A stretch of 64,000 bases of DNA from Streptomyces sp. Ru72 (GCF_002920635.1 NZ_PQSR01000001.1:1-64000); one strand, 5' to 3'. Shown: positions 40,841 through 48,970, numbered from the stretch's first letter. The notes: generated from the letters alone by a model not told the origin. Program-made: numbers and translations.

Positions 40841-42217
40841 ATGCACAGCTACGACGTGCGCATTTGGAACATCCGCAAGCGTCCCAGTAAGGCTGCTCCG
40901 TTCCAACTGCGCTGGCAGGTGGACGGCAAGGAGCACCAAGAGAAGTTCGCCACCAAGACGCTCGCTGACGCGCGCCGCGCCGAGTTGCTGACCGCGACTC
41001 GTAAGGGGGAGCCGTTCGACACGGAGACCGGGCTCCCCGTCTCGGAGGTGCGCGAACGGAATCGCACGAGCTGGTACGCCCACGCCCGCGCACATGCCGC
41101 GCGGAAGTGGCCAACGGCCGCGGCCAAGCACCGGGCGAGCATCGCGGAGAGCCTGACCATCGCCACCATGGCTCTGTGCCCGACAGGGAAGGGGCGTCCC
41201 GACGATGAAGTCCTGCGCCGCGCGCTCTACCAGTGGGGATTCAACGCAGGGCGCCACGATCAGGATCCACCGGAAGCGGAGGCCAAGGCGCTCGCGTGGG
41301 TGGAACGCAACTCGCCGGCCGTGGTGGACCTGGACAGCGCCAAGCGCGTGCGCTCGGTGCTGGAGCACCTGGCCAAACGGCAGGACGGCAAGCCGGCCGC
41401 CGCCAACACGCTCCGACGCCGCCGTGCGGTGCTGAGCAACTGCCTGCGCCTGGCAGTCGAGCACGAGTTGCTGCCCGGCAACCCCCTGCTTCGCGTGCAC
41501 TGGGAGACTCCCAAGGCAGTGGAAGAACTGGACGTGCGCAGCGTCGCCACGCCCGCACAAGCGCGGGCACTGCTGGACGCCGTCCGTGCGCAGGGTCCGC
41601 GCGGTGCTCACCTGGTCGCCTTCTTCGCGTGCATCTACTACGCGGCGATGCGGCCGGAAGAGGTGTCCATGCTGAGTGCCGATCAGTGTGAACTCCCCGA
41701 GGAAGGGTGGGGACGGCTCATGCTCGCGGGCGCCCGGCCGCAGGTGGGGTCCGCATGGACGGATGACGGCAAGCCGTACGAGGAGAGGCAACTGAAGCAC
41801 CGGGCCCGGCGGGCGGTGCGGCCCCTGCCGATTCCGCCGGTCCTGGTCGCCATCCTGCGGGAGCACATCGATACGTTCGGCACTACGGCCGATGGCCGGC
41901 TGTTCAGCGCAGTGCGCGGCGGCCCGGTTCGGTCGCAGGAGTACGGCTCAGTGTGGAAAGAGGCACGCAAGAAGGCGCTCACCCCTGTGCAGGTCGCCTC
42001 CCCGCTGGCTCGCATCCCCTATGACCTGCGGCATGCCTGTGTGTCGTTCTGGCTCCGCTCCGGGGTGAGCCTCGCGGAGACGGCCCGCCGCGCGGGACAG
42101 AGCGTCGCTGTTCTTCAGCGCTACTACGCCAAGGTTCTGGATGGGGAGGAGGCGAGGATGAACGCGCTGATCGAGCAGGGGTTGGCGGAGCAGGAGAGCG
42201 TGTCCCACGGCCCGTGA
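40841..42217 (+). CDS. Tyrosine recombinase (integrase)
   Basis: 458 residues. N-terminal AP2-like arm-binding part (RIWNIRKRPSKAAPFQLRWQVDGKEHQEKFATKTLADARRAELL), a core-binding helical domain, and the catalytic domain with Arg271 (YYAAMRPEEVSML), Arg397-His398 in PYDLRHACVSFW (the first His of H-x-x-R is Tyr394, as in many actinomycete integrases), and nucleophile Tyr428 or 429 in LQRYYAK. Start ATG 40841 after GAGGGAG. It should recombine the 57-bp tRNA-Ser repeats at 28037 and 42354. It sits 137 bp from the right attachment site. Confidence 0.93.
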   Translation: MHSYDVRIWNIRKRPSKAAPFQLRWQVDGKEHQEKFATKTLADARRAELLTATRKGEPFDTETGLPVSEVRERNRTSWYAHARAHAARKWPTAAAKHRASIAESLTIATMALCPTGKGRPDDEVLRRALYQWGFNAGRHDQDPPEAEAKALAWVERNSPAVVDLDSAKRVRSVLEHLAKRQDGKPAAANTLRRRRAVLSNCLRLAVEHELLPGNPLLRVHWETPKAVEELDVRSVATPAQARALLDAVRAQGPRGAHLVAFFACIYYAAMRPEEVSMLSADQCELPEEGWGRLMLAGARPQVGSAWTDDGKPYEERQLKHRARRAVRPLPIPPVLVAILREHIDTFGTTADGRLFSAVRGGPVRSQEYGSVWKEARKKALTPVQVASPLARIPYDLRHACVSFWLRSGVSLAETARRAGQSVAVLQRYYAKVLDGEEARMNALIEQGLAEQESVSHGP

Positions 42218-42295
42218 ATCCTGGCCGCAGGTTGGCCGCACGGGCTGGTCAGAGGTGGGATACCGCCGAATCAGGGTGAGACAGGGTGCATGGGG

Positions 42296-42326
42296 AAGGG
42301 GTGCCGCTCGGAGAGTGGCACCCCTT
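42296..42326. terminator. Terminator between int and tRNA-Ser
   Basis: Perfect 10-bp repeat AAGGGGTGCC (42296-42305) / GGCACCCCTT (42317-42326), 11-nt loop. After int on the plus strand and after tRNA-Ser on the minus strand, so it can serve both. It replaces the tRNA's original terminator now at 27991-28031. Confidence 0.75.
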
Positions 42327-42353
42327 CTGACCTGCAAGTCTCTGACCTGCGGA

Positions 42354-42410
42354 GCGGTGGGTGTGGGATTTGAACCCACGGTGGCTTGCGCCACGACGGT
42401 TTTCAAGACC
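42354..42410. repeat. Right attachment site
   Basis: 57-bp copy identical to 28037-28093, inside the intact tRNA-Ser gene. Confidence 0.92.
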
Positions 42411-42439
42411 GTTCCCTTAGGCCGCTCGGGCAACCCACC
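42355..42439 (-). tRNA. tRNA-Ser (anticodon UGA)
   Basis: 85-nt class II tRNA: acceptor GGTGGGT/ACCCACC, anticodon stem ACGGT/ACCGT with loop CTTGAAA (UGA), variable arm CGTGGCGCAAGCCACC, T arm GTGGGTTCAAATCCCAC. Its 3' part is the element's attachment site, and integration leaves the gene whole. Confidence 0.95.
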
Positions 42440-42525
42440 TCGGCCCCGGTCCGCCTGGGGCGGGGCGGGTCCAGCCTACCGGTCCCGGGCGGTGCTCGTC
42501 CGTGCCACCTGGCTCACCGTGCGGC

Positions 42526-44061
42526 TCAGTTGTCGCCGACGCGGGAGCCCAGGGTCACTTCAGCCGTGTGGGTCCTGCCGTCGCGCTGATAGGTGATCGT
42601 CACCTTGTCCCCGGGCTGGTGGGTCCAGATCTCGCCGATCAGGGTCGGGCCGCTGTCGATCACCGTGTCGTCCAGCTTGGTGATCACATCGCCCGGCTTG
42701 AGGCCCGCCTTGTCCGCGGGGCCGCCCGACTCGACCGCGGCGGAGCCGTCCGTGCCCTGGTCGGTGATCTTCGCGCCGCCGGAGGAGTCGTCCAGGGAGA
42801 CCGAGGCGCCGATCTTCGCGTAGACCGGCTTGCCCGTGGCGATCAGCTGCTGGGCGACGTACTTCGCCTGGTCGATCGGGATCGCGAAGCCCAGGCCGAT
42901 CGAACCGGACTGGCCGCTGCTGCCGAACCCGCTGTTGTTCGTCGACTGGATCGCCGAGTTGATGCCGATGACCGCGCCCTGGGCGTCCAGCAGGGGGCCG
43001 CCGGAGTTGCCCGGGTTGATCGAGGCGTCCGTCTGCAGGGCGCTCATGTAGGAGGCCTTGCTGCCGGAGCTGCCGTCGCTGGAGGCCACCGGGCGGTGCT
43101 TGGCGCTGATGATGCCCGAGGTCACCGTGTTCGACAGGCCGAAGGGCGCGCCGATGGCGATCGCCGGATCGCCGACCTGCACCTTGTCCGAGTCGCCGAG
43201 GGCGAGCGGCTTGAGGTCCGACGGGGCGTTCTTGAGCTTGATGACGGCCACGTCGTAGCCCTGCGCGTGACCGATGACCTCGGCGTCGTACTTCTTGCCG
43301 TTCGGGAACGTCGCCGTGAGCTTGCCCCCGTCGACCGCGTCGGCGACCACGTGGTTGTTGGTGATGATGTGGCCCTGCTTGTCGAAGACGAAGCCCGTGC
43401 CGGTGCCGCCCTGGCCGCCTGTGGACTCGGCCTCGATGGTGACCGTGCTCGGCAGCGCCCTCGCGGCCACGGCGGCGACCGTGCCGTTGTCGTGCCTCAC
43501 ATCGCCGCCGCTGGTGGCCGCGGAGACCGTGGTGGAGCCGCTGGAGTCGTCGTCCTTGGCCAGCTGGTAACCGATGCCGCCACCGACACCGCCCGCGGCC
43601 AGCGCGGCGACCAGGATCGCGGCGACCAGGCCGCCCCGCCTGTTCTTCGGCTTCGGGGCGGGACTCTCGTACGGGGCACCCCAGGGGTCGCCCGCACCGC
43701 CCCCGTACGCCGGGGTGGTCGGCGGAGGCGGCGGCCAGCCGGACTCGGGGGCGGAGGAGGCCACGGGGTGACCCGGCGGCACCGGCGGGAGCTGCGCGGT
43801 CGGCGCGCCCTCCGGCTGCGGCGCGCCCTCGGGCCTCGGCGGCTGCGGGGCGCCGTGCCCGAACGGCGCGGCCCCCGCGGGCGGAGTGCCTCCCGCGCCC
43901 GGGGTGCCCGCGGAGGCCGACCCCACCGCCGACGTCGAGGGGTTCGACGCCGGCGCCTGCCCTTCGGGGGCCTCGCCCGGCGCGGAAGCAGGAGCGTCCA
44001 CCGGCACAGGAGGTGCAGACGGGGCCGGGGGTACCGCAGTGCCCTCGTTCTCGGTGCTCAC
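42526..44061 (-). CDS. HtrA/PepD-like membrane serine protease with PDZ domain
   Basis: 511 residues. Long Pro/Ala-rich cytoplasmic N-terminus (about 1-140), one membrane helix (LVAAILVAALAAGGVGGGIGYQL), then a trypsin-like protease with His237 (ITNNHVV), Asp270 (GYDVAVIKL) and Ser353 (NPGNSGGPL). A C-terminal PDZ domain follows (AAVESGGPADKAGLKPGDVITKLDDTVI). Such proteases police misfolded envelope proteins. GTG at 44061 with GAGGAG upstream. It shares a 279-bp divergent promoter region with the phosphodiesterase gene. It lies immediately outside the AICE, next to the tRNA. Confidence 0.92.
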   Translation of the reverse strand: MSTENEGTAVPPAPSAPPVPVDAPASAPGEAPEGQAPASNPSTSAVGSASAGTPGAGGTPPAGAAPFGHGAPQPPRPEGAPQPEGAPTAQLPPVPPGHPVASSAPESGWPPPPPTTPAYGGGAGDPWGAPYESPAPKPKNRRGGLVAAILVAALAAGGVGGGIGYQLAKDDDSSGSTTVSAATSGGDVRHDNGTVAAVAARALPSTVTIEAESTGGQGGTGTGFVFDKQGHIITNNHVVADAVDGGKLTATFPNGKKYDAEVIGHAQGYDVAVIKLKNAPSDLKPLALGDSDKVQVGDPAIAIGAPFGLSNTVTSGIISAKHRPVASSDGSSGSKASYMSALQTDASINPGNSGGPLLDAQGAVIGINSAIQSTNNSGFGSSGQSGSIGLGFAIPIDQAKYVAQQLIATGKPVYAKIGASVSLDDSSGGAKITDQGTDGSAAVESGGPADKAGLKPGDVITKLDDTVIDSGPTLIGEIWTHQPGDKVTITYQRDGRTHTAEVTLGSRVGDN

Positions 44062-44340
44062 AGCTCTTCTCCTCGTTCCACGGCTGTCTTCTCGGTCGCA
44101 TTCGGCCGCACTCGCACACCCACACGCGGCGACGGGCGCTCTCAGCTGTGCGTGTCCCTTTGTACGCCGTCAAGCTTTTCCCACCGGACGTCAGGGCACC
44201 ATAAGCGGTGGCTGTGGGTCCGTGGCCATCCTTTATATCGGACCGGTGCGAACAAAAATCTGCATTCCCGACACCTCGCCGATTCCCTCAGGCCGCCCTC
44301 CGGTCCCACGTGTACCCCGCGACGGTGGGACGATGGCGCG
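44062..44340. other. Divergent promoter region
   Basis: 279 bp between the protease and the phosphodiesterase genes. An AT-richer stretch around 44228-44262 (CCTTTATATCGG, AACAAAAATCTGC) is the likely promoter area. No gene. Confidence 0.4.
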
Positions 44341-45150
44341 GTGACCCACGCACGACAGCACCAGGTTCAGGTCGTCGCCCACCGCGGGGCCTCCGAGGAC
44401 GCCCCCGAGCACACCCTCGCCGCGTACAAGAAGGCGATCGAGGACGGTGCAGACGCCCTCGAGTGCGATGTCCGGCTGACCGCGGACGGGCACCTCGTAT
44501 GCGTCCACGACCGGCGCGTCAACCGTACGTCCAACGGGCGCGGCGCGGTCTCGACCCTGGAACTCGCCGAGCTGGCCGCGCTGGACTTCGGCTCCTGGAA
44601 GAGGAGCGACGAGGAGCCCGACTGGGAGCACCGGCCGCAGGACCCCGAGGACACCTCGGTGCTCACCCTGGAGCGGCTGCTGGAACTCGTCGCCGACGCC
44701 GGGCGGCCCATCGACCTGGCCGTCGAGACCAAGCACCCCACACGCTGGGCGGGGCAGGTCGAGGAGCGGCTGCTGCTCCTGCTGAAGCGGTTCGGCCTGG
44801 ACGCCCCGGAGTCCCCGGAGAAGTCGCCGGTACGGATCATGAGCTTCTCGGCGCGGTCGCTGCACCGGGTGCGGACGGCCTCGCCCACGTTGCCGACGGT
44901 GTACCTGCTGCAGTTCCTCTCGCCCCGGTTGCGGGACGGGCGGCTGCCGGCCGGTGTCCGGATCGCGGGGCCCTCGATGCGGATCGTGCGCACTCACCCG
45001 GCGTACGTCAAGCGGCTGAAGCTGGCCGGACACCAGGTGCACGTGTGGACGGTGAACGAGCCCGAGGACGTCGACCTCTGCCTGGAACTGGGCGTCGACG
45101 CCATCATCACCAACCGCCCGCGCGCGGTGCTGGACCGTCTCGGTCGCTGA
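44341..45150 (+). CDS. Glycerophosphodiester phosphodiesterase
   Basis: 269 residues, TIM-barrel GDPD: VVAHRGASEDAPEHTLAAYKKAIEDGADALECDVRLTADGHLVCVHDRRVNRTSNGRGAVSTL holds the catalytic His pair and the metal-binding Glu-Asp and His. AVETKH is the next strand, and VHVWTVNEPEDVDLCLELGVDAIITNRP closes the barrel. It hydrolyses glycerophosphodiesters from lipids or teichoic acid to glycerol-3-phosphate and an alcohol. There is no signal peptide, so it is probably cytoplasmic. GTG at 44341 matches the conserved start region. Confidence 0.92.
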   Translation: MTHARQHQVQVVAHRGASEDAPEHTLAAYKKAIEDGADALECDVRLTADGHLVCVHDRRVNRTSNGRGAVSTLELAELAALDFGSWKRSDEEPDWEHRPQDPEDTSVLTLERLLELVADAGRPIDLAVETKHPTRWAGQVEERLLLLLKRFGLDAPESPEKSPVRIMSFSARSLHRVRTASPTLPTVYLLQFLSPRLRDGRLPAGVRIAGPSMRIVRTHPAYVKRLKLAGHQVHVWTVNEPEDVDLCLELGVDAIITNRPRAVLDRLGR

Positions 45151-45353
45151 GCGCGGTCGACCTCCGCCACGGAACGTTTCTCCCCCACGCTCCCATATGG
45201 GACGAAACCAGCCACACCGATGACAGGGAGTGCACCGGCGCGTTCGGTACGTGTTCGGTCGTGTCGAGTGCATCACTGGGCGTGTACGGACGGTTTCCGG
45301 CCCGGTCACGCGGGGCATTCACACCGTGGCGTGGGGCAAAGGAGGTCTCGGGG

Positions 45354-45896
45354 GTGGCGTTGGTGGTGGCACAGGAGGTGCCCACGTCGTCGAGCATGGC
45401 CGTACCCCATGGTCCTGCGGGCGTGGGGGAGGCGAGACACCGGATGCGCGATCAGTTGCGCACCGGTGGAGTGTCGGAATCGGTCATCGACGATGCTGTA
45501 TTGATCCTTTCGGAACTGCTCAGCAATGCGTGTCGGCATGGCAGACCACTCCGCGACAGCCTGACGGGAGACGGGGACGTGCGCGCCGCATGGCGTGTCG
45601 ACACCTCCGGACGGCTCACGGTCGAGGTGACGGACGGGGGCGGCCCGACCCGCCCGGTTCCGGCGACCCCCTCGGTGACGGCGCACGGCGGCCGGGGGCT
45701 GAACATCATCAGCGCGCTGGCCAAGGACTGGGGCGTACGGGACGACGCCCACGGCGAGGTCACGGTCTGGGTCGTCGTCCAGGACGACACCGACTCGGCC
45801 CGCCGCAGCGAGGACTTCGCCTCCCGCGTCGCGGCACCGGCCGTGTCTCAGATACCGGGCCTGGACTTCGAGGACGCGTTCGACGACATGGACTGA
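45354..45896 (+). CDS. ATP-binding regulatory protein (HATPase_c, anti-sigma/RsbW type)
   Basis: 180 residues, one GHKL ATPase fold: VGEARHRMRDQLRTGGVSESVIDDAVLILSELLSNACRHG contains the N box (ELLSNACRHG), VEVTDGGGPTRP the G1 box, and HGGRGLNIISALAKDWG the G2 region. Streptomyces encode dozens of these as anti-sigma kinase-like proteins, usually acting with PP2C phosphatases. GTG at 45354 is set by a perfect AAAGGAGGT seven nt upstream. The acidic C-terminus EDAFDDMD is followed beyond the stop by decayed copies of its own coding sequence. Confidence 0.82.
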   Translation: MALVVAQEVPTSSSMAVPHGPAGVGEARHRMRDQLRTGGVSESVIDDAVLILSELLSNACRHGRPLRDSLTGDGDVRAAWRVDTSGRLTVEVTDGGGPTRPVPATPSVTAHGGRGLNIISALAKDWGVRDDAHGEVTVWVVVQDDTDSARRSEDFASRVAAPAVSQIPGLDFEDAFDDMD

Positions 45897-46028
45897 GGTG
45901 GCCGGGGACGCGTACGACGACCTCGACTGACGTGGTCGGGGAACGTGTACGGCCGACCCGGACCGAGGCGGCCGGGAACGCGTACGACGACCAGGACCGA
46001 CGTGGTCGGGAAGCGTACGACGACCCCG
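45871..46028 (+). repeat. Decayed tandem repeats extending from the 3' end of the ATPase gene
   Basis: Imperfect units of 34-36 bp begin GACTGA/GACCGA at 45891, 45925, 45961 and 45995 and contain GCGTACGACGACC. The last codons of the gene (GACGCGTTCGACGACATGGAC) are themselves a copy. Units 1+2 and 3+4 look like a 70-bp duplication. Confidence 0.6.
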
Positions 46029-46329
46029 AGTGGACAGGACGCTTTCGGCGGCCAGGACTCAGACCGCCGGTGACGGCCCGCCGACCTCGCGCCGCCCGGC
46101 AGCCACGCTCGCCCGGCACCGCACAGACCGACCGCCGCCGAGCGCGAACCGGCAGACGCGCACAGGTACGGACCGCCGGCGAACCGCCGCATGCCGCACT
46201 CCCCACCCCCCGATCCGCGTACCGCCAGGTGGACCCTCCGGTGCGTTGTCCACAGGATCCCGTCGGGGCTCGTACGAGCGGCTAGGCTCGCGACCGTACG
46301 AAACGAGCCGTAACCGGGAGACACCCACG
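46029..46329. other. Intergenic region before DUF5926 gene
   Basis: About 300 bp, Arg-codon-rich in all frames but without a convincing start or ribosome site. No gene assigned. Promoter of the DUF5926 gene expected near 46260-46310. Confidence 0.35.
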
Positions 46330-47310
46330 ATGGCCAAGAAGCGACCCCAGACCCAGGCCAAGCGCCCGCAGCCCACGGACGGTGCCCGCGCCGATGGGGA
46401 CGTCCCGGTCGTCGGCGGCCGGGAGCCCTGCCCCTGCGGCAGCGGCCGCCGCTACAAGGCCTGCCACGGCCGCGCCGCCGCGCACGCGGTGACCGAGCTG
46501 GTGCAGCGCCCGTTCGAAGGACTGCCCGGCGAATGCGACTGGGTCGCACTGCGCGAGCTGGTGCCGGCGGCGACCGTCGAGCTGAAGCTCCGGGAGGAAC
46601 TCCCCGAGGGCGTCCCCTCGGTCACGCTCGCAACGGTGCTGCCGATGGCATGGCCGGCGCTGCGCCGCGACGACGGCTCCATCCTGCTCGGCCTGCAGAA
46701 CGACACGGCGTCGGGCGACATCAGCCGCGATCTCGCCGACACCCTCCAGCGCGCCCTCACCGCCGAGCCCGGCACCCCGGTCCAGGGCCGCCGGCCGCCC
46801 GCCGACGGGCCGCGCCTGCAGGACCTGCTGGACCCCGAGGGCCCCTTCGAGCCCGTCGTGCACAGCGGCTTCGAGTTCTGGGTCCCGGACGCGGAGAACA
46901 CGACGCCGGAGGTGGCCGCGTCCCTGGAGCGGGCCAACGCCGCGGCGATCCCCACCGTCCGGCTGACCGGCGTGGACGCCGCCTACTGGTGCCAGACCCC
47001 CGAGAAGAACCACCTGCGGTGGGTCATGCCGCACCCCGAGGAGCGGCTTCTGGACGCTCTCGCGCGGCTGCACGCGGCCGGCGGGTCGAGCCTCGGCGAA
47101 GGCACGCGCCTGGTCGGCTCCTTCCGGGCGCACGGGCTCACGGTGCCGGTCTGGGACCTGCCGAGCGACATGGGCGCAGAGGACGTGGAGAAGCCGGCGG
47201 CCGAGTTCGCCGAGCGTCTCTCGACCGCGTTGGCCACCGACGCGCCGCTCACCGCGGACGAGCGCCGGGCCCGCGGCGGGCTCACCAACCGACAGGTGAC
47301 GCTCAGCTGA
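46330..47310 (+). CDS. DUF5926 family protein with SEC-C zinc motif
   Basis: 326 residues. Lys/Gln-rich N-terminus, SEC-C zinc-binding motif REPCPCGSGRRYKACHG near residue 33, then a long alpha/beta region (FEGLPGECDWVALRELVPAATVELKL ... PVVHSGFEFWVPDAENTTPEVAASLERANAAAIPTVRLTGVDAAYWC ... LRWVMPHPEERLLDALARLHAAG). Conserved across actinobacteria, function unknown. The SEC-C motif in SecA binds SecB or ribosomes, but here no translocase domain follows. ATG at 46330 preceded by GGGAG. Confidence 0.8.
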   Translation: MAKKRPQTQAKRPQPTDGARADGDVPVVGGREPCPCGSGRRYKACHGRAAAHAVTELVQRPFEGLPGECDWVALRELVPAATVELKLREELPEGVPSVTLATVLPMAWPALRRDDGSILLGLQNDTASGDISRDLADTLQRALTAEPGTPVQGRRPPADGPRLQDLLDPEGPFEPVVHSGFEFWVPDAENTTPEVAASLERANAAAIPTVRLTGVDAAYWCQTPEKNHLRWVMPHPEERLLDALARLHAAGGSSLGEGTRLVGSFRAHGLTVPVWDLPSDMGAEDVEKPAAEFAERLSTALATDAPLTADERRARGGLTNRQVTLS

Positions 47311-47318
47311 CGCGCAGT

Positions 47319-47345
47319 CCCGGCCCGGCCACCGGTCGGGCCGGG
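47319..47345 (+). terminator. Terminator after DUF5926 gene
   Basis: Perfect CCCGGCCCG / CGGGCCGGG pair with a 9-nt loop, 8 nt past the stop codon. Confidence 0.7.
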
Positions 47346-47379
47346 GCGGACACCGACCAGGGGTCCGACCTCAGGTGAC

Positions 47380-47520
47380 TCCTGTCACAAGTTCCCGCCG
47401 TCACCGGCCAATCCGTGTCCGAATAGCCGAGATCGAATTTGCGAACCGCCGATCTCTTGTTACCGTTCCAGTAGCCCGGTTGCTGGTGCATCCCCCGTCG
47501 CCAGCAACCGGGTCTTTCCA
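47380..47520 (+). ncRNA. Possible small RNA with C-rich loop hairpin
   Basis: AT-richer than its surroundings. AGATCG/CGATCT arms (about 47428-47454), then a perfect 12-bp hairpin CCCGGTTGCTGG (47475-47486) / CCAGCAACCGGG (47501-47512) whose loop contains CATCCCCC, followed by TCTTTCC. An upstream gene terminator at 47345 and a convergent gene from 47649 leave this hairpin without an mRNA to end, so an independent short transcript is plausible. The 14-nt C-rich loop recalls actinobacterial 6C-type RNAs, but only one such hairpin is present. Confidence 0.35.
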
Positions 47521-47648
47521 TGTACGGGTGCCTGCGGCGCAACAGGCCGCCAGATCAACTGCCCTTCGGGAGCGGCGAGTTACTCCGTGCGAGTCGATGA
47601 GTCACCGTCGCACGAGATCGGTGCGTCACTGCCGGACGGGACGGCGAG

Positions 47649-48212
47649 TCACTGTCCGCTCGCGGCCGCCTGGTCGCTTCCCGAGCGCAGCAGCAGCGGT
47701 CCGCCCCCGTCGCTCCGGGAGAACTCCGCGACCGCCGAGTAGGCGCCCATGTCGCCCGCCACACGCTGCCGCGGCGTGTCACAGACCGCCGGGTCGTCCG
47801 CGGCGTCCACCGCGCAGTGCATCTCCACGCTGCGCCCGCCCGGCGCCATGAAGCTCAGGACCCCGGTCAGCTTCTCGCCGGTGGCGTTGCGGTAGTAGGT
47901 GCGCGCCCAGGTGTCCCGCCCCTGCGTCAGCACACACGTCTGCGCCTCGATGCCGTCGCCCGAGGAGATTTGGGGGCCGCAGCGGGCGGCGGTGGCCAGG
48001 CCGAGACCCAGCAGCCGGGGGCGGGAGGGGACCGCCCGCTTCCCGTCCTCGTGCACGGGCGGGCGCAGCGCGGCGTGGTCCGCGTCGCCGACCGGCCCGG
48101 CCGACGCCACGGCGAGCGGCAGCGCGATGACGGCCGCCACCACGCCCAGGAGCGCGAGCAGCCGCTTCCTGCCGGACTGGGGCCGATCGTCGGCCCGCGT
48201 GCCCGTCTGCAT
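47649..48212 (-). CDS. Exported protein of unknown function
   Basis: 187 residues. Arg-rich N-terminus then a signal anchor or signal peptide (LLALLGVVAAVIALPLAVASAG, about 18-40). The rest is a small domain with four Cys (ARCGPQ, TCVLTQ, MHCAVD, VCDTP), probably two disulfides, and ATGEKLTGVLSFMAPGGRSVEMHC in the middle. No family recognised. ATG at 48212 has GGGGG upstream. An ATG 36 nt earlier is possible. Convergent with the DUF5926 gene. Confidence 0.6.
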   Translation of the reverse strand: MQTGTRADDRPQSGRKRLLALLGVVAAVIALPLAVASAGPVGDADHAALRPPVHEDGKRAVPSRPRLLGLGLATAARCGPQISSGDGIEAQTCVLTQGRDTWARTYYRNATGEKLTGVLSFMAPGGRSVEMHCAVDAADDPAVCDTPRQRVAGDMGAYSAVAEFSRSDGGGPLLLRSGSDQAAASGQ

Positions 48213-48304
48213 CCCCCGTTTCCCGTGTCCCCCAGGACGAATCAGCATGAGGCCGAAGATATCGGCCGATCACGGGCGCCCGGTCCGCCGCGCGCCCGAC
48301 ACCC

Positions 48305-48970
48305 TCACAACTCGGGCGCGCTCACACCCGTACGAGTGAGGACGTCCACGACCGCGTCCACCACGGCCTCGACGTCGGGCACCCACGGGGAGGCGGAGCC
48401 GGGCAGCGGCGCCCGCTCCCAGCGGATGCCACCGTGGCCGGTCTCGGACGGGGGCAGCGCCAGATAGCCGCCCTCGCCGTGGAAGCGCAGTGAGCCGGGG
48501 ACGAAGTCCTTGGCGTACAGCAACTCGCCGAGCTGCTCCATGGAGTAGGGCGCCACGAGGATCGCCCAGCGGTGCGGCGCCGCCACGACCGGGCCGAGGC
48601 GCATGCCCTTCCGGTCGAGCGCCGTCAGGGCGCGCGAGGCGGCGAGGGCGGGCAGGCTCACCGCGCAGGGCGCCTGGCCGCCGGTGGCCAGCACGATCGG
48701 CGCGGACGGCCGGTTGGTCCACCACCAGCGCACCATGCGCTCGTCGGTGGTGGCCGCCAGCAGCCCGGGGTCGAACGGGTGCGCGCCGGGCACCGTGCAC
48801 TCCGGATCGGGACACCCGCAGCGGGCACGCCCCTGCGGGTCCGGTGCCACACCCGGGAGTACGGGCCACTGCCATTCGGTCGCGAAGGTCAGGGCCGCGC
48901 TGATCAACTCAGGCCTCCCGTCGTTCCGCCTGGACAGGAGCCTGCGTCGCCTTCCGAGGATCTCGCGCAT
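48305..48970 (-). CDS. Degenerate prim-pol-like protein
   Basis: 221 residues, similar in outline to the N-terminal bifunctional primase/polymerase domain: LTFATEWQWPVLPGVAPDPQGRARCGCPDPECTVPGAHPFDPGLLAATTDERMVRWWW, and later FHGEGGYLALPPSETGHGGIRWERAP. Where active proteins carry D-x-D (e.g. GIDLDT in the 23948 protein), this one reads CAVSLPALAAS, so the metal ligands are missing. Probably a regulatory or structural descendant. Such proteins are conserved singly in streptomycetes. ATG 48970 after AAAGGAA. Confidence 0.7.
   Translation of the reverse strand: MREILGRRRRLLSRRNDGRPELISAALTFATEWQWPVLPGVAPDPQGRARCGCPDPECTVPGAHPFDPGLLAATTDERMVRWWWTNRPSAPIVLATGGQAPCAVSLPALAASRALTALDRKGMRLGPVVAAPHRWAILVAPYSMEQLGELLYAKDFVPGSLRFHGEGGYLALPPSETGHGGIRWERAPLPGSASPWVPDVEAVVDAVVDVLTRTGVSAPEL

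Larger units (their letters stand above)
28037..42410. mobile_element. AICE-type integrative conjugative element in tRNA-Ser(UGA)
   Basis: Bounded by 57-bp identical direct repeats (28037-28093, 42354-42410) made of the 3' part of tRNA-Ser(UGA). It contains every module expected of an actinomycete integrative conjugative element: tyrosine integrase and excisionase at the right end, prim-pol plus DUF3631 replication proteins, an FtsK-type TraB translocase with an adjacent repeat cluster, Spd-like membrane proteins and a GntR repressor with an operator-like repeat. The intact tRNA remains at the right junction, while its former terminator is outside the left one. A coupled GT2 glycosyltransferase and a cytosine methylase are the less common passengers. 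All modules appear intact, so the element may be active (inference). Confidence 0.92.

Noticed and set aside
47577-47652. Four GAGTCAC-like strings at 22-24-bp steps near the end of the exported-protein gene
   Set aside because: Only 5-7 bp each with mismatches, partly coding; too weak to call an operator array.
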